This document shows, in pieces, positions 25,183 to 37,300 of a DNA stretch of 64,000 bases. The translations under genes were made by a program, and so were the position numbers. The notes beneath the pieces are model-generated. The model searched no databases. It saw only the letters and a list, made by a program, of their open reading frames with translations, and was not told the DNA's origin. The stretch spans positions 1,206,001-1,270,000 of the forward strand of contig WAEK01000003.1 of the NCBI GenBank assembly GCA_011634665.1, read 5' to 3'. Source of the stretch: Mortierella sp. BCC40632. Taxonomy: Eukaryota; Mortierellomycota; Mortierellomycetes; Mortierellales; Mortierellaceae. Position 1 is the first letter of the stretch; every line of letters begins with the position of its first letter.

Positions 25183-26090
25183 AGGAGAGGGAAAAGAGAT
25201 TGATATATCATCATCATATACGTACACTTGTCACGGCCATCCACAACCGCACCAGCTTCCAAGAGCATAAATGCAATCTCGACATGTCCAAAGCAAGCTG
25301 CATATATCAGAGGCGTGGTCCCATCCTCGTCCTGAGAGTCAATGTCGATCCAGTCGCGAAAGTGGTCCAGCATGTCCGCGATCCGGTGCATGTCTCCGTT
25401 CGACGCTGCTCTGGAAAACATCTTGTTGAGCCGCTGTCGTTGCTCTGCCTCTGGCATAGACCGTGCCAGGATATCCCGTGGATCGTCCAGCTGCTCGCAG
25501 TTGAACTCGAATGGGATGGGCGACGCTGGACGAGCAGACAGGTCGGCCGCGCGCTTGGGGCACTCGTGCGACAACGGACTGGTGGATGTCATGGACATTC
25601 TTGGGTCGCTCTCAATCTCTGTAGATTGAAGAGAAGGTTCGGGATAGGGGTAAAAGTCGTGATCGGAGGTCATGTCGTTGTTGTCGTCGTTGTCGTTGTC
25701 GAATGGGCTGTGGTTGAGTGGACCCAGCTGCTCTAGCTGAGGATAAGATGATGCTTTAGCGGCTTTGGAAGGAGAGTAGGAGGACATGGAGGGAGAGGGG
25801 GCGCGGTAGCAGTGGACGTCGGTGATGTCTGTGGTGTAAGAGCAGAGAGAGTCAGAGGCTGAGAGTCGACGTGGGTGAGAGTACTGACTGCAGTGGTGGT
25901 CGGAAAAGTCGTCGTCGTCTGCTGTGGTGACCGAGCTAGCAGAGATGAGTGAAAAGTGGTGCAGTTTCTTGCGTGAGAGCTCGTCTGGGGCAGCTTTGGA
26001 TGTGGCGGAGTGGGCAAACCCACGGACGGCGGAGGGATAGCCGGGTCCGTGCATGGCAGGGTCGGAATCGAATGGGTGGCAGGAGGACAT
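22056..26090 (-). CDS. Ankyrin-repeat and dilute (DIL) domain protein
   Basis: Predicted 974-aa protein in four exons: 26090-25226, 24689-24310, 23854-23576, 23456-22056 (introns 536, 455 and 119 bp, phases 1, 0 and 0). Residues 1-220 are Ser/Pro/His/Asp-rich and disordered. Ankyrin repeats span about 222-335, with DGTTPLIYAACFGHVEIAFMLLEAGA and GWSALVWATNNKHDGLVRLLLENGA-type units. A DIL domain, as in the class V myosin cargo-binding tail, covers about 435-830; SRPEDLSLIAYWISNTTTLIHFLRKD (509 onward) is its clearest block. No myosin motor, IQ motif or coiled coil is present. Related fungal proteins combining ankyrin and DIL exist but are poorly characterised. A role in membrane or cargo tethering is inferred. 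The C-terminus is Ser-rich and probably phosphorylated. Intron 1 holds AC and AG microsatellites. Confidence 0.85.
25127..25180. repeat. (AC)n-(AG)n compound microsatellite in DIL-gene intron
   Basis: AC dinucleotides (about 25127-25142) directly followed by AG dinucleotides (to about 25180), inside intron 1 of the ankyrin/DIL gene. Confidence 0.85.
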
Positions 26091-26706
26091 GGCAGCAGAC
26101 CCGCACAGACTCGGGGGGAGAGAATGTGTGTATGGTGTTTATGTTGGAAGAAGAGAGACGGGGCGCAAGGCAAGGGTAGGGGTAGGGCTGGGCAGGGCAG
26201 GGGATGAGTTGAATGGAGAGGAAAGAGAGAAAGAGAGAAAGAGAAGGATGCAGAGAAATAGTATAGAAGCAATGCAGCAGTGGGGCAATGAAGGGCTGTG
26301 CGCAATGCAGGGACAGGGGATGTGGTGTCGAGACTTTTTTTTTTTTTCTTTTTTTTAAGAAAAAGAAAAGAAAAGAAAAAGGTGAATGAGAGATTGGAAC
26401 AGAAGAAAAAAGAAAGAGGCAATCTCAATGGGCGCAGACACAACAATGAACGAGAGAGGGTAAGAGTGTGAGAGCGGAGAAAAAGAGACTGATCACGTCC
26501 CCAACGTGCTGGTCAGAGAGCACGAGCCAGAACGACCGTCGCGCACGGGCGACTGAGGAGTGAGAGAAGTGAGGAGGAGGAGAAGTGAGAGATAGTCACG
26601 AGTGGATGAAAGTGAGAGGTGCTGTGAATGTGAATGGATATGGACGTGAGTAGAAGGAACGGTAAAGGAGACGAGAGACGAGAGTGAGATGTTACTGTGC
26701 CTGGAG

Positions 26707-26752
<46 letters not shown>

Positions 26753-28356
26753 GGATGGAGCAGGGGAATGGGGGGAGCATAGAGTTCAACGGAGCAGAAG
26801 TTATTTTTCGCAACAAAGTCGTTAGTGAGAGAGTGAGAGTGAGAGTGGTGAGAGAAAAAAGAAAAGAAAAAAGTGAGAAAGAGAGAGAAAGAGAGAGAAA
26901 AAAAGAGGAAAGAGAGGAAATCAGGTCGAATGGAATGAAATGAGGAATAAAGTCAAGTGGTAATGAAGAAAGAGTGGTGATCCAACGGGACAGGAAAAGA
27001 AAGAAAAAAAGGGGGGTGCTGCAGCAAGGTCGTGTATGTGGTGGGTCGTCGGTGGCAAGTGGATGGAGAAAGAAGGAGAGAGAGAGAGAGGTGGAGAAAG
27101 TGCCCCAGGGCAGGAATGAGCCGCAGAGAAGAACAGACAAAAGAGAGACAGGGCTTGGGGGTACAGAGGAAGAGACAAAGTCGAGTCGGGAGGAAGAAAA
27201 GTCTCTTCGCCCCGATGGCTGTGTTCCGGGAGAGAGAGATGGGCGATGTGGGCCTTGGCGAGGCAGGGGGTGAGGAGAGAAGAAGGAGGAAGAGGGGCAA
27301 GTGGCGAGGGATGGGCGCATCATCCAAAAAGCAAAAAAAAAAAAAAAAAAAAAGAGAAGAGAGAACGGGAGACAAGAAGAAGAAGAAAAAGAAGAGACTC
27401 CTTTTTTTTTTTCAATCGTCCAACGTCCCAGGCACCCAGGAGGGAGGCAGGACGCGGTCTCTCACTCTCGCTCTCTTTCTCTGTGCTCTGTTGCCTGCCT
27501 CCTTGATCCCGTCCTTGGGCGTCCATCATCCAGACAACCGCAACTTGCCTGCGACGACGGCGAGCCTCGATGGCACGCATGGCATGGAGCGAGCGGTACG
27601 GGAGGAGCGCATGCTCGCATGAGTAGACCTGCGCTGCCCAATGCGTAATGCCCTTCGTCCGACGTCTGACATGCGCACAAACACACACTTTTTCTTTCTT
27701 TTCCCTTCTTCAAAAGACCGAACGAATGCGGTTATGCACACCTACACACACAAGCACTCTCTTTTTTTTTTTCTCTCTAACCGCATTCGAAATAAGCAAA
27801 TCGCAAGACCACAGATGAGAAAGCCAGGTTCAAGGAGAGATTCAGACACTGGATGGTTTGTGTGGCTCTTCTTTGTCCTGTCGAATTCAAGGATTTCATG
27901 GGATCGGGACAGATGGACTCTTTCTAGTCCCTCTCCTCCTGATGCATCGCGTCCGCTCTATCAATCAATCAATCAATCAATCTCTCTGCCTGGGTCCTCT
28001 CCTGGTCTCCCGGGATGTGCAAAAAAAAAAAAAAAAAAAAAAAAAAATAACGTGCCTTCAATGTACGCCTTGTTTCATCGTCAAGCTTACTCTTAGTGAG
28101 CGGGGGAAGCGAGAGAGAGAACGATGGTCAAAGGACGAAGAATAAAAAAAAAAAGAAAGCTCCGGCCCTTGCCTGCGAAGAATCCAGGAGTCGGACGGTT
28201 GAGTTCTCCTCATTACATTGCGCGTCTATCGACGAATGCGCTTTCAGGAACGCAAAATGTCTGTGTGTTCTCTACGACCCTTCCAACCACTTCCCCTACA
28301 AATCTCCTCCCCCTGTCCCTGAAAAAAAATTCTCTGGATTCACTTCTTCGGTCACC
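26091..28356. other. Promoter-side GA-rich interval (CT-rich on minus strand)
   Basis: From about 26130 to 27330 the plus strand is strongly purine-rich, including an (AG)n run at 26708-26749, so the coding strand of the minus-strand DIL gene has a very long pyrimidine-rich upstream region. Long open frames here encode only Ser/Leu/Phe/Pro or Arg/Glu/Gly repeats and are treated as artefacts. An A run of about 27 bases lies at 28021-28047 and TCAA repeats at 27960-27982. No gene recognised. Confidence 0.5.
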
Positions 28357-28848
28357 ATGATCCTCCTCCAGCGCAACTACACAACAAGCAAAGTGACTCA
28401 CTCGGCGTTCGCAAAGCTGTGGTCTGCTCTATCTGGAACAGCCCGGCCACAGCAGTATGCCAGAGCAACCAAAGGTAGGTAATGGGACATGGAGCCAAAT
28501 CTGCCTCGGTACCACTGCGGCATTGGTTCAGCGGTACTGTGGCAAGTAAATAAAAGGCCCTTTTGAGCGAACATTGATAAGGCAAGGTGGTTTCGTCACA
28601 AGCAGCTGTGGGCGTTGCCCTTTTTTTTTTTTTTTTTTTTTTTTCCAGTCTCTCACCACATGCTTGGCTATAGCTTGAAAGGAGAGACAGTAAAAAAAAA
28701 AAAACAAAAAAGATACAGAACGGTACTCAACAATCGGTGGGGATACACATTAGGGAGCCGGGCCGACGATCGACAAGAGTACATTTCGAGTCTAGACGGA
28801 GATGAACAAAAGATGCGCTGGGGAATGTGTCGTAGCGCCATTTGCTAA
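28357..28848 (+). CDS. Possible small mitochondrially targeted protein (tentative)
   Basis: A first exon at 28357-28474 starts MILLQRNYTTSK and encodes 39 residues rich in Arg, Lys, Ser, Thr and Ala without acidic residues, resembling a mitochondrial presequence. It ends at a good donor (AAAG|GTAGGT). A T-tract ending in TTCCAG at about 28648 could be the acceptor, and phase is kept into a frame that stops at 28848 (about 105 aa total). I do not recognise the product, and the Lys-rich A-tract in the second exon is suspect. Either the second exon is wrong or the gene is spurious. Confidence 0.28.
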
Positions 28849-30899
28849 ATGTGAAGATACACCTTTGGAGTCTCTCCATTGCATTCTGAACGCCATCTCC
28901 TTTCACTCACAACTCCCTATCGCCTTCACTATAGTACGTGTAATTCGGGTCAGTCACCATTGGCCCGAACTATCAAGGAGTAACAACTCCCGAGTGGCTC
29001 GCTTTTGCCTTTTCTTCTATTCACTCTTTCTGTGAGGGGAGAGCAATCCTTACTGCTCTCCTAACGACTCTGTCATCTGAGTTGCGAAGTAGGCATTTGC
29101 CTCACTATCCCCGTGTCGAAACGGCTGCTCTTGCACTGAATCCGTTTGTACAAGTGTGTCGAGACAATAGGAAAAAAAGACCGTCTCTGAGCAAGGTTAG
29201 ATCCTGAACAGAACAACAGATGGTATGTCTTCTTTTTCTCTTTTGGTCTCTTTTTGGTCTCTTTTGGTTGGTATCTGTCCAAGGTGCTGGGTCACACAGG
29301 TTTGCCTCCTTGCACTCAACCCTCTTGTACCTCGTTCTTTCCAAGACTCTGTGAGAACATGTGTGGCTACTGGTTCGTTGTGCGAGGGTAGGATGTTTAT
29401 TGAGTGTTTGGTACACACTCCAGCCATCCGATATGTGAGACTAGCAAAAGACGAAGGGGCCCAAGGGAATGTCGCGTCTTCTTCAACCTAGAATTGAGTG
29501 CACGCGGGGAACCCGACGAGCATGGATAGGAATCGGTCACCCCGTTCAATGGTCAACACAAGTAGGCTCTGCGTAAATGAAAGATTCCATTTGATAAACC
29601 TCTTCCTTCCTTGGCCAGCTTCAATCCACAAGCCACGATTCCTCTTCACTTTCTAGCGCCACCAATATTTGAACATGGTCTCGCTCCTTGACATCATTCA
29701 AAGGCGGGTGCTTTAGTAGAGTATGGACCAGGATTGCGAATTTGTGGCCTTTATCTCTCTCTAGTCAGACATTTAAGGTATACTTCGAGACTGGTGAAGC
29801 ACACACGTGGAGTTTCGCGGTGTATGAAGTGATTTGCGTTGTGGCGAGCTGCAATCTGTCGCTAATGGCAGGACTATCGGATTCGATAGTGTTACCTTTG
29901 GTCTGAAACCGTGCTCCGTCTGACTAGACAGGACTCTTGCACACTTCTCTATCTCACTGATCTCTACTTGTCTCCTGTCCCATTTCTCGATCTGCCCTTT
30001 TCTGCGCGGGTAATTGTCAAAGACAGTGGCTAAAATTAAGTCGCCCAGACTCATTTCTGACGAGTTTCTCATGAGTCTTAGAGACAAGGATCTTGGCCAA
30101 CAGTTGGTACTGAGGCAGCGGAAACTGGACTTGAGTGAGTGAATGCTTGAATTTGTTTGGCAAGCGTTTGAAGAAACCGATGGTTCGGAGATGCCATGAT
30201 CTGCGAAACTAAGAGCTCTTCTGGCAGCGCCCTGGGTTGATACCAAAGAGAGCTGGTACCAAAGGGAGTTGACTTGGTTAGAGCTTGTTGTGTCGCTGGA
30301 TCTTGGAGTTGGTCTTGACCCCATGGCCATGCACTAGACCAGGCGAATTTGTAGAGAAGACTGTACATTGTATAGTCTGAGGATGTTCTCTTTATTATCG
30401 GACTATTTGCACTGTTGATCTCTGGGAGGGGGAGAGAGGGGAAAAGAGCCCACAAATCCAGGGTCCACTAAGAGCAGCCCCAGAAACCTAGGGTAGCCTG
30501 TTCCTCTAGCTAGGTTCCTAGGCTATGACGAACAAACCAAAATCGGAGGCTGTTGAGGGGCGCATGGGCGCTGTTGCCCCTCATTGGCAGATGGAGGAGC
30601 ACCGATGAGCTCCGTCTCTCCTTCTCACTCTCCCACTCTCTCTTTCTCTCTCGCTCACATCAAATTCCTTGACTCCTCTCCTCTCCTCCCCATTAATCGC
30701 TCCATTCCCGTCCCCATTCCCTTTGAGACGGAGCATCAGTCAGGTCCACAGTCCGCCACCCCGACCATTCCTCACCCATATCTCCTTTTCTTTTTCTCTC
30801 TCTCTCTCTCTCGTCAACACAGGCCTTGCGTCTTATTTTCTCTTCCATCCCCCAAGTCTACGGTTTGTTTTCGCTGCGAGAGCATCAGCAGTTGAGCTA
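28849..30899. other. Intergenic upstream of Nudix gene
   Basis: About 2 kb. The only sizeable frames are minus-strand ones at 29773-30330 (185 codons, Ser-rich) and an overlapping 125-codon frame, neither with recognisable domains nor splice support. From about 30605 to 30815 the plus strand is C/T-rich and ends in a CT run, the presumed promoter/leader of the Nudix gene. Confidence 0.4.
30605..30820 (+). promoter_or_regulatory. Pyrimidine-rich leader of Nudix gene
   Basis: C/T-rich coding-strand tract with a terminal (CT)n run near 30797-30813, upstream of the Nudix start codon at 30900. Promoter or 5'-leader role is inferred from the same arrangement at other genes in the window. Confidence 0.4.
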
Positions 30900-32338
30900 A
30901 TGACACGCGAGATTGAGGCTCTTGCCTCCATTATCGATTCGCTCGGCCCCCCTGTCAAGGTTCCATCGCATCCACCAAAGTACAGGCGGGCAGCAGTCGC
31001 CATCATCATCCGGATCCGACCTGATTCCAGGAGCTCGACTTTGCTCGAAAAGGGTCAGATTCAGGCCCTGGACCATCCCGAGAGCTTGGACGAATTCTTT
31101 GCCCAGTCTTGGGTCCAAACAGGCACTCCGGAGGTTCTTTTTATTGAGAGAGCGACTCGGACCACGGATCGGTGGAGCGGACATGTTGCACTCCCCGGTG
31201 GGAAACAGGAGCTTCATGAGGATGATCAGGATACCGCTGTTCGAGAGACGCTCGAGGAGATCGGATTGGACCTGTCGAACCCAACACAGTACCGGTGTGT
31301 AGGCCAGCTCGATGATCGGGAGCTATGGGCCTCATTTGGTCGGATCTTTCTCATGGTTCTGTCACCCTTCGGTAAGATGTCCTTATTTTTTTTTTGTTTG
31401 TTTGTTTCCCGCTTCATTATTGGTTATGTGAAAGAGAGAAAGAAAAGGAGAAGCGAGACTCATTAGCTGCAACGGGCATCGCTCCGTCTTTGCGAATCAT
31501 AGTGTTTATCCAGCTCTCACCAACCACTCCAGCCCTAAACCCACAACCGGATGAAGTTGCTTCTGTTCATTGGGAACCCCTGTCATTATTCCTCGATCAA
31601 CTGGAATCACCCCGCTGGACACCCATGGTGATCAGCCTCACAAGCAAACTTGTCCCAAAACTCTCCAAGACCATTCTCCGAGGCGCCTTTGGTACCATCT
31701 CTCTCCACGCCATTGAAATGCCCTACCAACCCGAGTTTGTTGTCCGGAAGCGGATCGAGAAGGACAATGTTGTCAAAGCAGTTATCGATTTCCAACCCAA
31801 TTGGGATCCCAACCACCCACCACTCAAACTCTGGGGGTTGACCTTGCAGATGATGGCGGATCTTTTTGAGTTGAGGAATGGACCTGTTCAGATGCATAAA
31901 TTCCGATCCAACTGGGATACGAGACGGATGAAGAAGCGTCTGGACGGTGGATTCTTGCCTCGCTTCTCACTCATGGGCATGGACTTTTGGGTACGGTTCC
32001 TGCTTCGGATCAACTCGTGGCAAGGTGGCAAAAGGTAAAAGAAAAAGAAAGAAAAAGAAAAAGAAAGAAATGGGTCCTTTAAGGAAAAAAAGAAGAGAGA
32101 AGAAGAGATCTCTAACCAACAATGCTGCTCTTTACTTTTTCTTTTTGGATGGTCTCTACATAGGAAAAACGAATCCTCCAGTCGGATTGGATCATGGGAG
32201 AGTTACTTTCGTCTAGTCAAGCGGGCCTTTATTTTAACACTGATGGGCCGCGCAGCAGTCCTTGCCTTGCTAGTCAAATACCTGCGGGAACCAGTGCTGA
32301 GGTTGATCCAGGGAGCAGTGTCCAAGACCCTCACGTGA
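30900..32338 (+). CDS. Nudix hydrolase, CoA-diphosphatase-like, with C-terminal hydrophobic tail
   Basis: Predicted 392-aa protein, exons 30900-31371, 31503-32034 and 32164-32338; phases 1 and 2, all GT-AG. A full Nudix box (GX5EX7REX2EEXG form) starts near residue 100 with GGKQELHED and contains RETLEEIG; these glutamates bind the catalytic metal. The preceding VLFIERATRT and HVALPGG segment resembles the CoA-diphosphatase subgroup (Pcd1/NUDT7/NUDT8), suggesting hydrolysis of CoA esters or other nucleoside diphosphates; this is by analogy. After the domain comes a region of about 180 residues beginning PDEVASVHWEPL, ending in a hydrophobic, Arg-flanked stretch (AFILTLMGRAAVLALLVKYL) that could anchor the enzyme in a membrane. 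The start at 30900 avoids an in-frame upstream extension that is only translated CT repeat. Confidence 0.87.
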
Positions 32339-32574
32339 TAACCCATCCGCATTTCTTGCATCTCTCTTTTTTTTTTTGCATTTCCCCCTTCCTTCCTCTT
32401 CCTCTCTTCCTCCGACACACTCCACCGAATTCACAACATTCGCGCTTCTGTTCTCCCAATTCTCTCCTCTCTTGCTCTACTCCCTTTTCTTTTTTGTAAA
32501 TAAACTCTTTTTTTTTTTTCTTCTTCTTCTCCTTCTCCTGTAATATCCGACAACACTCAACACATCCACGAGCC

Positions 32575-34043
32575 ATGTCAACAGCAGCAGCAGCAGCAGC
32601 GCGATGCCTCCGGATGCGAGGCATGTCGCGTTCATTCGTGACAAGTAGCAGCAGACCAACCTTCCCAGCTGCCTTTCACTCCACAGGACTCCGTGCTCCT
32701 CTCCAACGTCACCTCGGTCGCGCTGTCGCCGTCACTGCCGTCGCCAGAAGCACAGTAAGCAGCAAAGCCTCTCTTTCACTCGCTTTTTATTAATATAATA
32801 GCTTCTGGGAATGCCAAAGATATTCATAATATATATATATATATATATATTTCCCTCCTTTGGCAGGACCGGACAAGAACCTGGGCTATTTCGTCAATCA
32901 TCACAGCAGGAGTTCTCTCTTGGCAACTTGCTCATTCAATGGTTGAGGCCGAGAGTCCTGCTCGGAAGGATGTTGTTGTAGGTATGGGAAAGGAAAAGAA
33001 AACCATGTTTCTTGATGCATGATCTCGATATTTCATCATAGTTCAAAAAAGTAGCGCGCGTTCCAAGAAAGGGGAAACAGACCGTTCACCTTTTTAATGT
33101 TTGGATGTCTGTCTTTTTTTTTTTTTTATAGATCCAGAATCAAAGGTCGAGTTCCCATTGACGATCCCCTCCGAAGATGGTTCACCCGCACGATTGCTAG
33201 GACTTGGTGTTCGTAAAATCACATTCCTCAAGGTTCAAGTGTACACGGTCGGACTCTATCTCAAGGCCTCGGATTTGGATGACCACAATAGTCGATTCCG
33301 AGCCCTGCCCGAGGTTCAAAAGTTTCAGCAGACGGACCAGACCAGTACCAACACGGCTTTCCGGGCCATGGTCCAGACCCCGATCGAGATGATCCTGAGA
33401 ATCGCCCCCATCCGGAACACGAATGGTCCTCACTTGAGAGATGGCTTCACTAGGAACTTGACCCAGACTGTCAAGGACCAAAAACTGAGTGAGACGGGAA
33501 CTCAAGTAAGTCTGAGGGGAGCTTTCTTTCTTTCTTTCTTTCTTTTTTACAGCCCAATGTGTGAATCCCTTACCCATTTCTAATGGAATGGTATTGCTTT
33601 GCGCTGGATAGGACGCCATGGATGGAATTATGGAGTTCAAGAGCCTGTTTCCCAAGGGCAAGATCAATGTTGGTCAGGCCATGTACTTTAGAAAAATGGC
33701 AGATGGCACGATGGTCATCCAGCTCGATGTAAGTGTCAAGCGATATTTGAATGTTGAAAAGGGAGAGAGAGAGAGAGAGAGATTATATAGAATATGATAT
33801 GTCTACTCTATTGGAAGTTTCACTTCGATGGCTAACCCCAAGGATTGGCTGTTTATTTTGTTTGTTTTTGTTTCTTTTTTTTTTTTTTTTTTTTTTTTTG
33901 CATAGGACGAGGTTCTGGGAACAGTTCGCAACCAATGGGTTATTGAGGCATTCTTTTTGGGTTATCTGTGTGGCGAAAAGCCTATTAGCGAGCGTGCCCG
34001 AGATAGCATTGCAAAGGGTATCCAGGATCTACTTTTGCAATAG
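32575..34043 (+). CDS. AIM18: Aim18-like chalcone-isomerase-fold mitochondrial protein
   Basis: Predicted 307-aa protein in five exons: 32575-32754, 32867-32981, 33132-33505, 33612-33728, 33906-34043, with matching phases. The N-terminus is Arg/Ser/Ala-rich without acidic residues, a typical mitochondrial presequence, followed by a possible single membrane helix (SIITAGVLSWQLAHSM). From about residue 100 it shows the chalcone-isomerase fold family pattern: FPLTIP, LLGLGVRKITFLKVQVYTVGLYL, MILRIAPIRNT, LRDGF, FPKGKINVGQAMYF and the C-terminal GTVRNQWVIEAFFLGYLCG. Yeast Aim18 is a mitochondrial member of this family without known chalcone isomerase activity and is linked to inner-membrane heme biology. 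The gene begins 236 bp after the Nudix stop on the same strand, behind a pyrimidine-rich leader (about 32355-32535). Confidence 0.88.
32823..32851. repeat. (AT)n tract in AIM18-like intron 1
   Basis: AT dinucleotide repeat within the intron 32755-32866. Confidence 0.85.
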
Positions 34044-34313
34044 ACAATTAAATAGGGACCACCAGAAGAATAAAAGAAAAAAAAAAAAAAGGGGGAGGAA
34101 AGAGAATCAGCCTCACCCCCACTTACCCCACACCCCCTTGGAAGAACCATTCAGGAAAAAACGATCGACTTTTTTTTTATTATTATTCTCTAATGCTACA
34201 AAGGCACTACCTCTCTTCGAGATATGCCCATTTTTTTTTATAAATAAATCTTGAAGAAACGAAAGAGGAAAGGAAGGAGAAAAGGATAAGGGGGGGATAT
34301 AGCTATTTTCTTT

Positions 34314-37300
34314 CTAAGAGGCTTCGAGTTGCATGATGGAAGGTCTGGACAAGACCGCAGGCATCTTGCTTTCGCTGCCTTTACTATTACTCATCTTGCT
34401 AACAAGACGATGCAACGATTTCCAACTCACTCTTGACATCACGGACGCATTCGATGCTCCAGAGGGACCTCCTACTCCTGTTCCCATTCCATTCCCTCCT
34501 AGCGTCGTCGAAAGACTTGTCCCCAACTCCAGTCCTAAACCCGTTAGACTCGTTTCGGTACCTGGTCCCGATGGATTGGATTCCCATAGGAGGGACCTTG
34601 GAGAACCCAACCCAGTCTGGACTTGTGGACTCGAAGGCACTGTCTTGGTCCCTGGGACCGAGAGAAACAGTGAATGAATCGATACTGGAGTACCGGTCGT
34701 CGAACGAGTAGTAGTCGTGGTAGCACTCTCGAGTGCACTACAGGACAGGGCTTTGTAGAGTGGAGAACTTGCGGAGGAAATGGCCGAAGTCATGGTAGGA
34801 CTAGTAGTAACAGGTAAACGGGTAGAAGGTCGAGGAGGAGATAGAGGTCCCAAGGTCGAGTCTGTGGTCGTCGTCGGTTGTGGAAGAGGAGAGACAGGGG
34901 CTGACTTTTGAATATCTCCCTTGGAAAAGGATGGAGACGAAGATGTCGAGGACAGGGACTCTGTCGAACGTGATGTAGCCGTGGTGGTCGTGGGTCGTGT
35001 TGATTTCGGGACAGCAGGGATGCCCATTGTATCTCGACTCGAAGGCTTTGCCAAGAGCGGCTCCTTGGTCAGGACATCGGAGCTGACTGGACGAAGGATC
35101 TCTTCCACTCGAGTAGATTCTTTGCTAACAAGTGTTGTTTGAGGTTCCTTGACTTCCACGACAGGAGGCTTCTTGGAACTGACTGAAAGTGTGTTGGGGC
35201 ATGGACTTTGGACTCGGAGAAGCTTTTCGTCTTTGGCGATCGTACTGAGCTCGCTCTTGATTCTGCATTCGACTTTTTCCTCTGCTGTTATTGCTGCTGC
35301 TGGTGTTGCTACTGGTGTTGTCACACACGAGTCTTGTAGTTGGATTGTACTCGAGCACTCTTTGTCCTCAATGGCTTTGTTATCCTTGTGAACAACAAGA
35401 GTCAAGGGAAGAACAGGATCCTCATTCTTAGGTAGTCGCAACTCTGGACAGGCTGCTGATTTTTGAACATCCAGTCCTCTCGTCTTGTTATTGATACTGC
35501 TGTTTGCAGGAGGGGTAGGGTCGACGGCCATCGAATTCTGGAGTGGTGGTTCCATATCGACTCCACGATTCTTGGAGGTCGTTGTGGTTCTAGACTTGTC
35601 CAAGGATGCTTGGACAGCAGCATGGAATCGCTGAGAAGTGAAATTGAAGCGGAATGGCAAGGGCTCGACCGAGTTTGCCCCGTGCGAACCATTCGAACCA
35701 TGCCCCGACGACTCGAGTGAATCCTGCTGCGAAGAACCCATTGGGGCAGCGGTCAAAGAAGAAGAGGATGTCTTGGCATTGGCAGTGATTGTGGTAGTGC
35801 TTGAGGACAACCCTGAAGTGGTTGGAGGACTCCAGTTCTTGATCCTAAACGTCGGTGACTTGTAATTGGGGTCAAGGATTTCTTGTGGGATCGCAATACA
35901 CCCATTCGAACTAACAAGTCCCATCATCGCTGGCGTCATTGCCGAGGTTGTTCTTGCTCGGACTCGGGAGGAAGAGGAAGAGGAGGATCGGGAAGACCAT
36001 TGTCCAGACTCGGTAGTTTCTTCCATTCCAGGGGATACTGATGCATACGAAATGCTAGTCTCTCTGCTCTCGTTACTGCTATGGTACGCAATGGGTGACA
36101 GTGACGACGATCGTGCACGTACTCCATAGGCTGCATGCGAAGACGGCGACGACGACCATGGGGATGGTCCATCCTGGTCAGTAACATGGAGTGTTGTCCG
36201 AAGTGAGTCTGGATCGACTCTGCTGTTTGGTCCTGTCGCGACTAAGGCACAGCCGCCGCTCATGGTGCTGCTGCTGCTTCCACCGTAGCTCATCTCCCGC
36301 TGCGCTGGTGGAGACAACGGCATCATCCCTTGACTGCCACCCACCATACTCTGTCGCGTACTTGCAGGTCCAGACGCGACGATTGGCGAAACCACATCTT
36401 GGCCAGGCCTCATCCTTGGAGAGAACAGGGGTGAGGACCCAGATCTCTTTCTTGGTTGTTGCTGCTCCATCGCGGGAGAATAGCCAGACGGACTTGGTTG
36501 TTGTGGATAAGAGTAGAGATGAGCTGGCGAGGGCAAAGGTGAGGCCGAGGGTGAGGAGGACCAGGAGGACCATGGAGGAAGACTTGAAGAAGAGGATTGA
36601 CGACTTCTACTCTTTAGTCGAGCCTCAAACTCAATGTCATGAAATGTCCATTGTCGTTCAACAACAGCTGTCGTCTCCATCCGCCGAGGATCTTGAAATC
36701 CCCGAGAGCAACCTTCTCCCCACATAACTCCTCCACCCGGACACTCGGGCAAATGGGGCCCATTCTGTTTGACACAACTGTTTTTGCCTAAAGGTTTCTC
36801 CATGGAGGGACAATTCCAGTCTTGTCCAGGCGATCGGGGCGAGACGGGCGAGGAGCAAAAGACGGCTGACGAAGTAGTGGGAGGAGATGTGACAATGCTT
36901 TTGAGTGGTATCCTACCAGCAGTGGTAGGGACGACTCCCACTGGGATCGAGGAAACCCCAGACCCGAATTGGCGGATGGTTTCCTGCTCAGGGGTGGTGG
37001 CAGGGGTCAATGGAGGTCGGTAGACCAGCTCTAACCATTTCCGAACACGCGACTCAGCAACCTGATGCCGCAATGAACCCTGTTCATGCCAAGCGCGACT
37101 TTGACCTGAAGATGATGGGTCGCCGAGCTCTCTACGGTCCAGGAACCATTCTCCACAGACATAGCAAGGTGAGCGGCCCTCATGATCCTCAATTCCATCC
37201 TCTCCGCAGGAGCAGCCCTTGACGAGGTCGCAATCACATGGCTCCCGCTGGAGTGACTGGAGGACTTCAATCAAAAAAGTCATAGCGCGCGCTTTGGTTG

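Noticed and set aside
25071..25225. Read-through extension of DIL-protein exon 1 into Ser/Leu/Val/Cys repeats
   Set aside because: It is translated AC/AG microsatellite; a GTACGT donor at 25225 and restoration of the ankyrin repeat in exon 2 show it is intronic.
26493..27375. Long minus-strand frames of 276 and 140 codons
   Set aside because: Their translations are almost wholly Ser/Leu/Phe/Pro from CT-rich DNA; opposite and shifted frames are equally open. Treated as leader or promoter sequence.
29773..30455. Two overlapping minus-strand frames of 185 and 125 codons
   Set aside because: They overlap in different frames, neither has a recognisable domain, signal or splice support, so at most one could be real and neither can be supported.
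30669..30899. N-terminal extension of the Nudix protein
   Set aside because: The in-frame extension encodes translated C/T-rich leader; the ATG at 30900 gives a normal-looking Nudix N-terminus. A mitochondrial isoform cannot be excluded.
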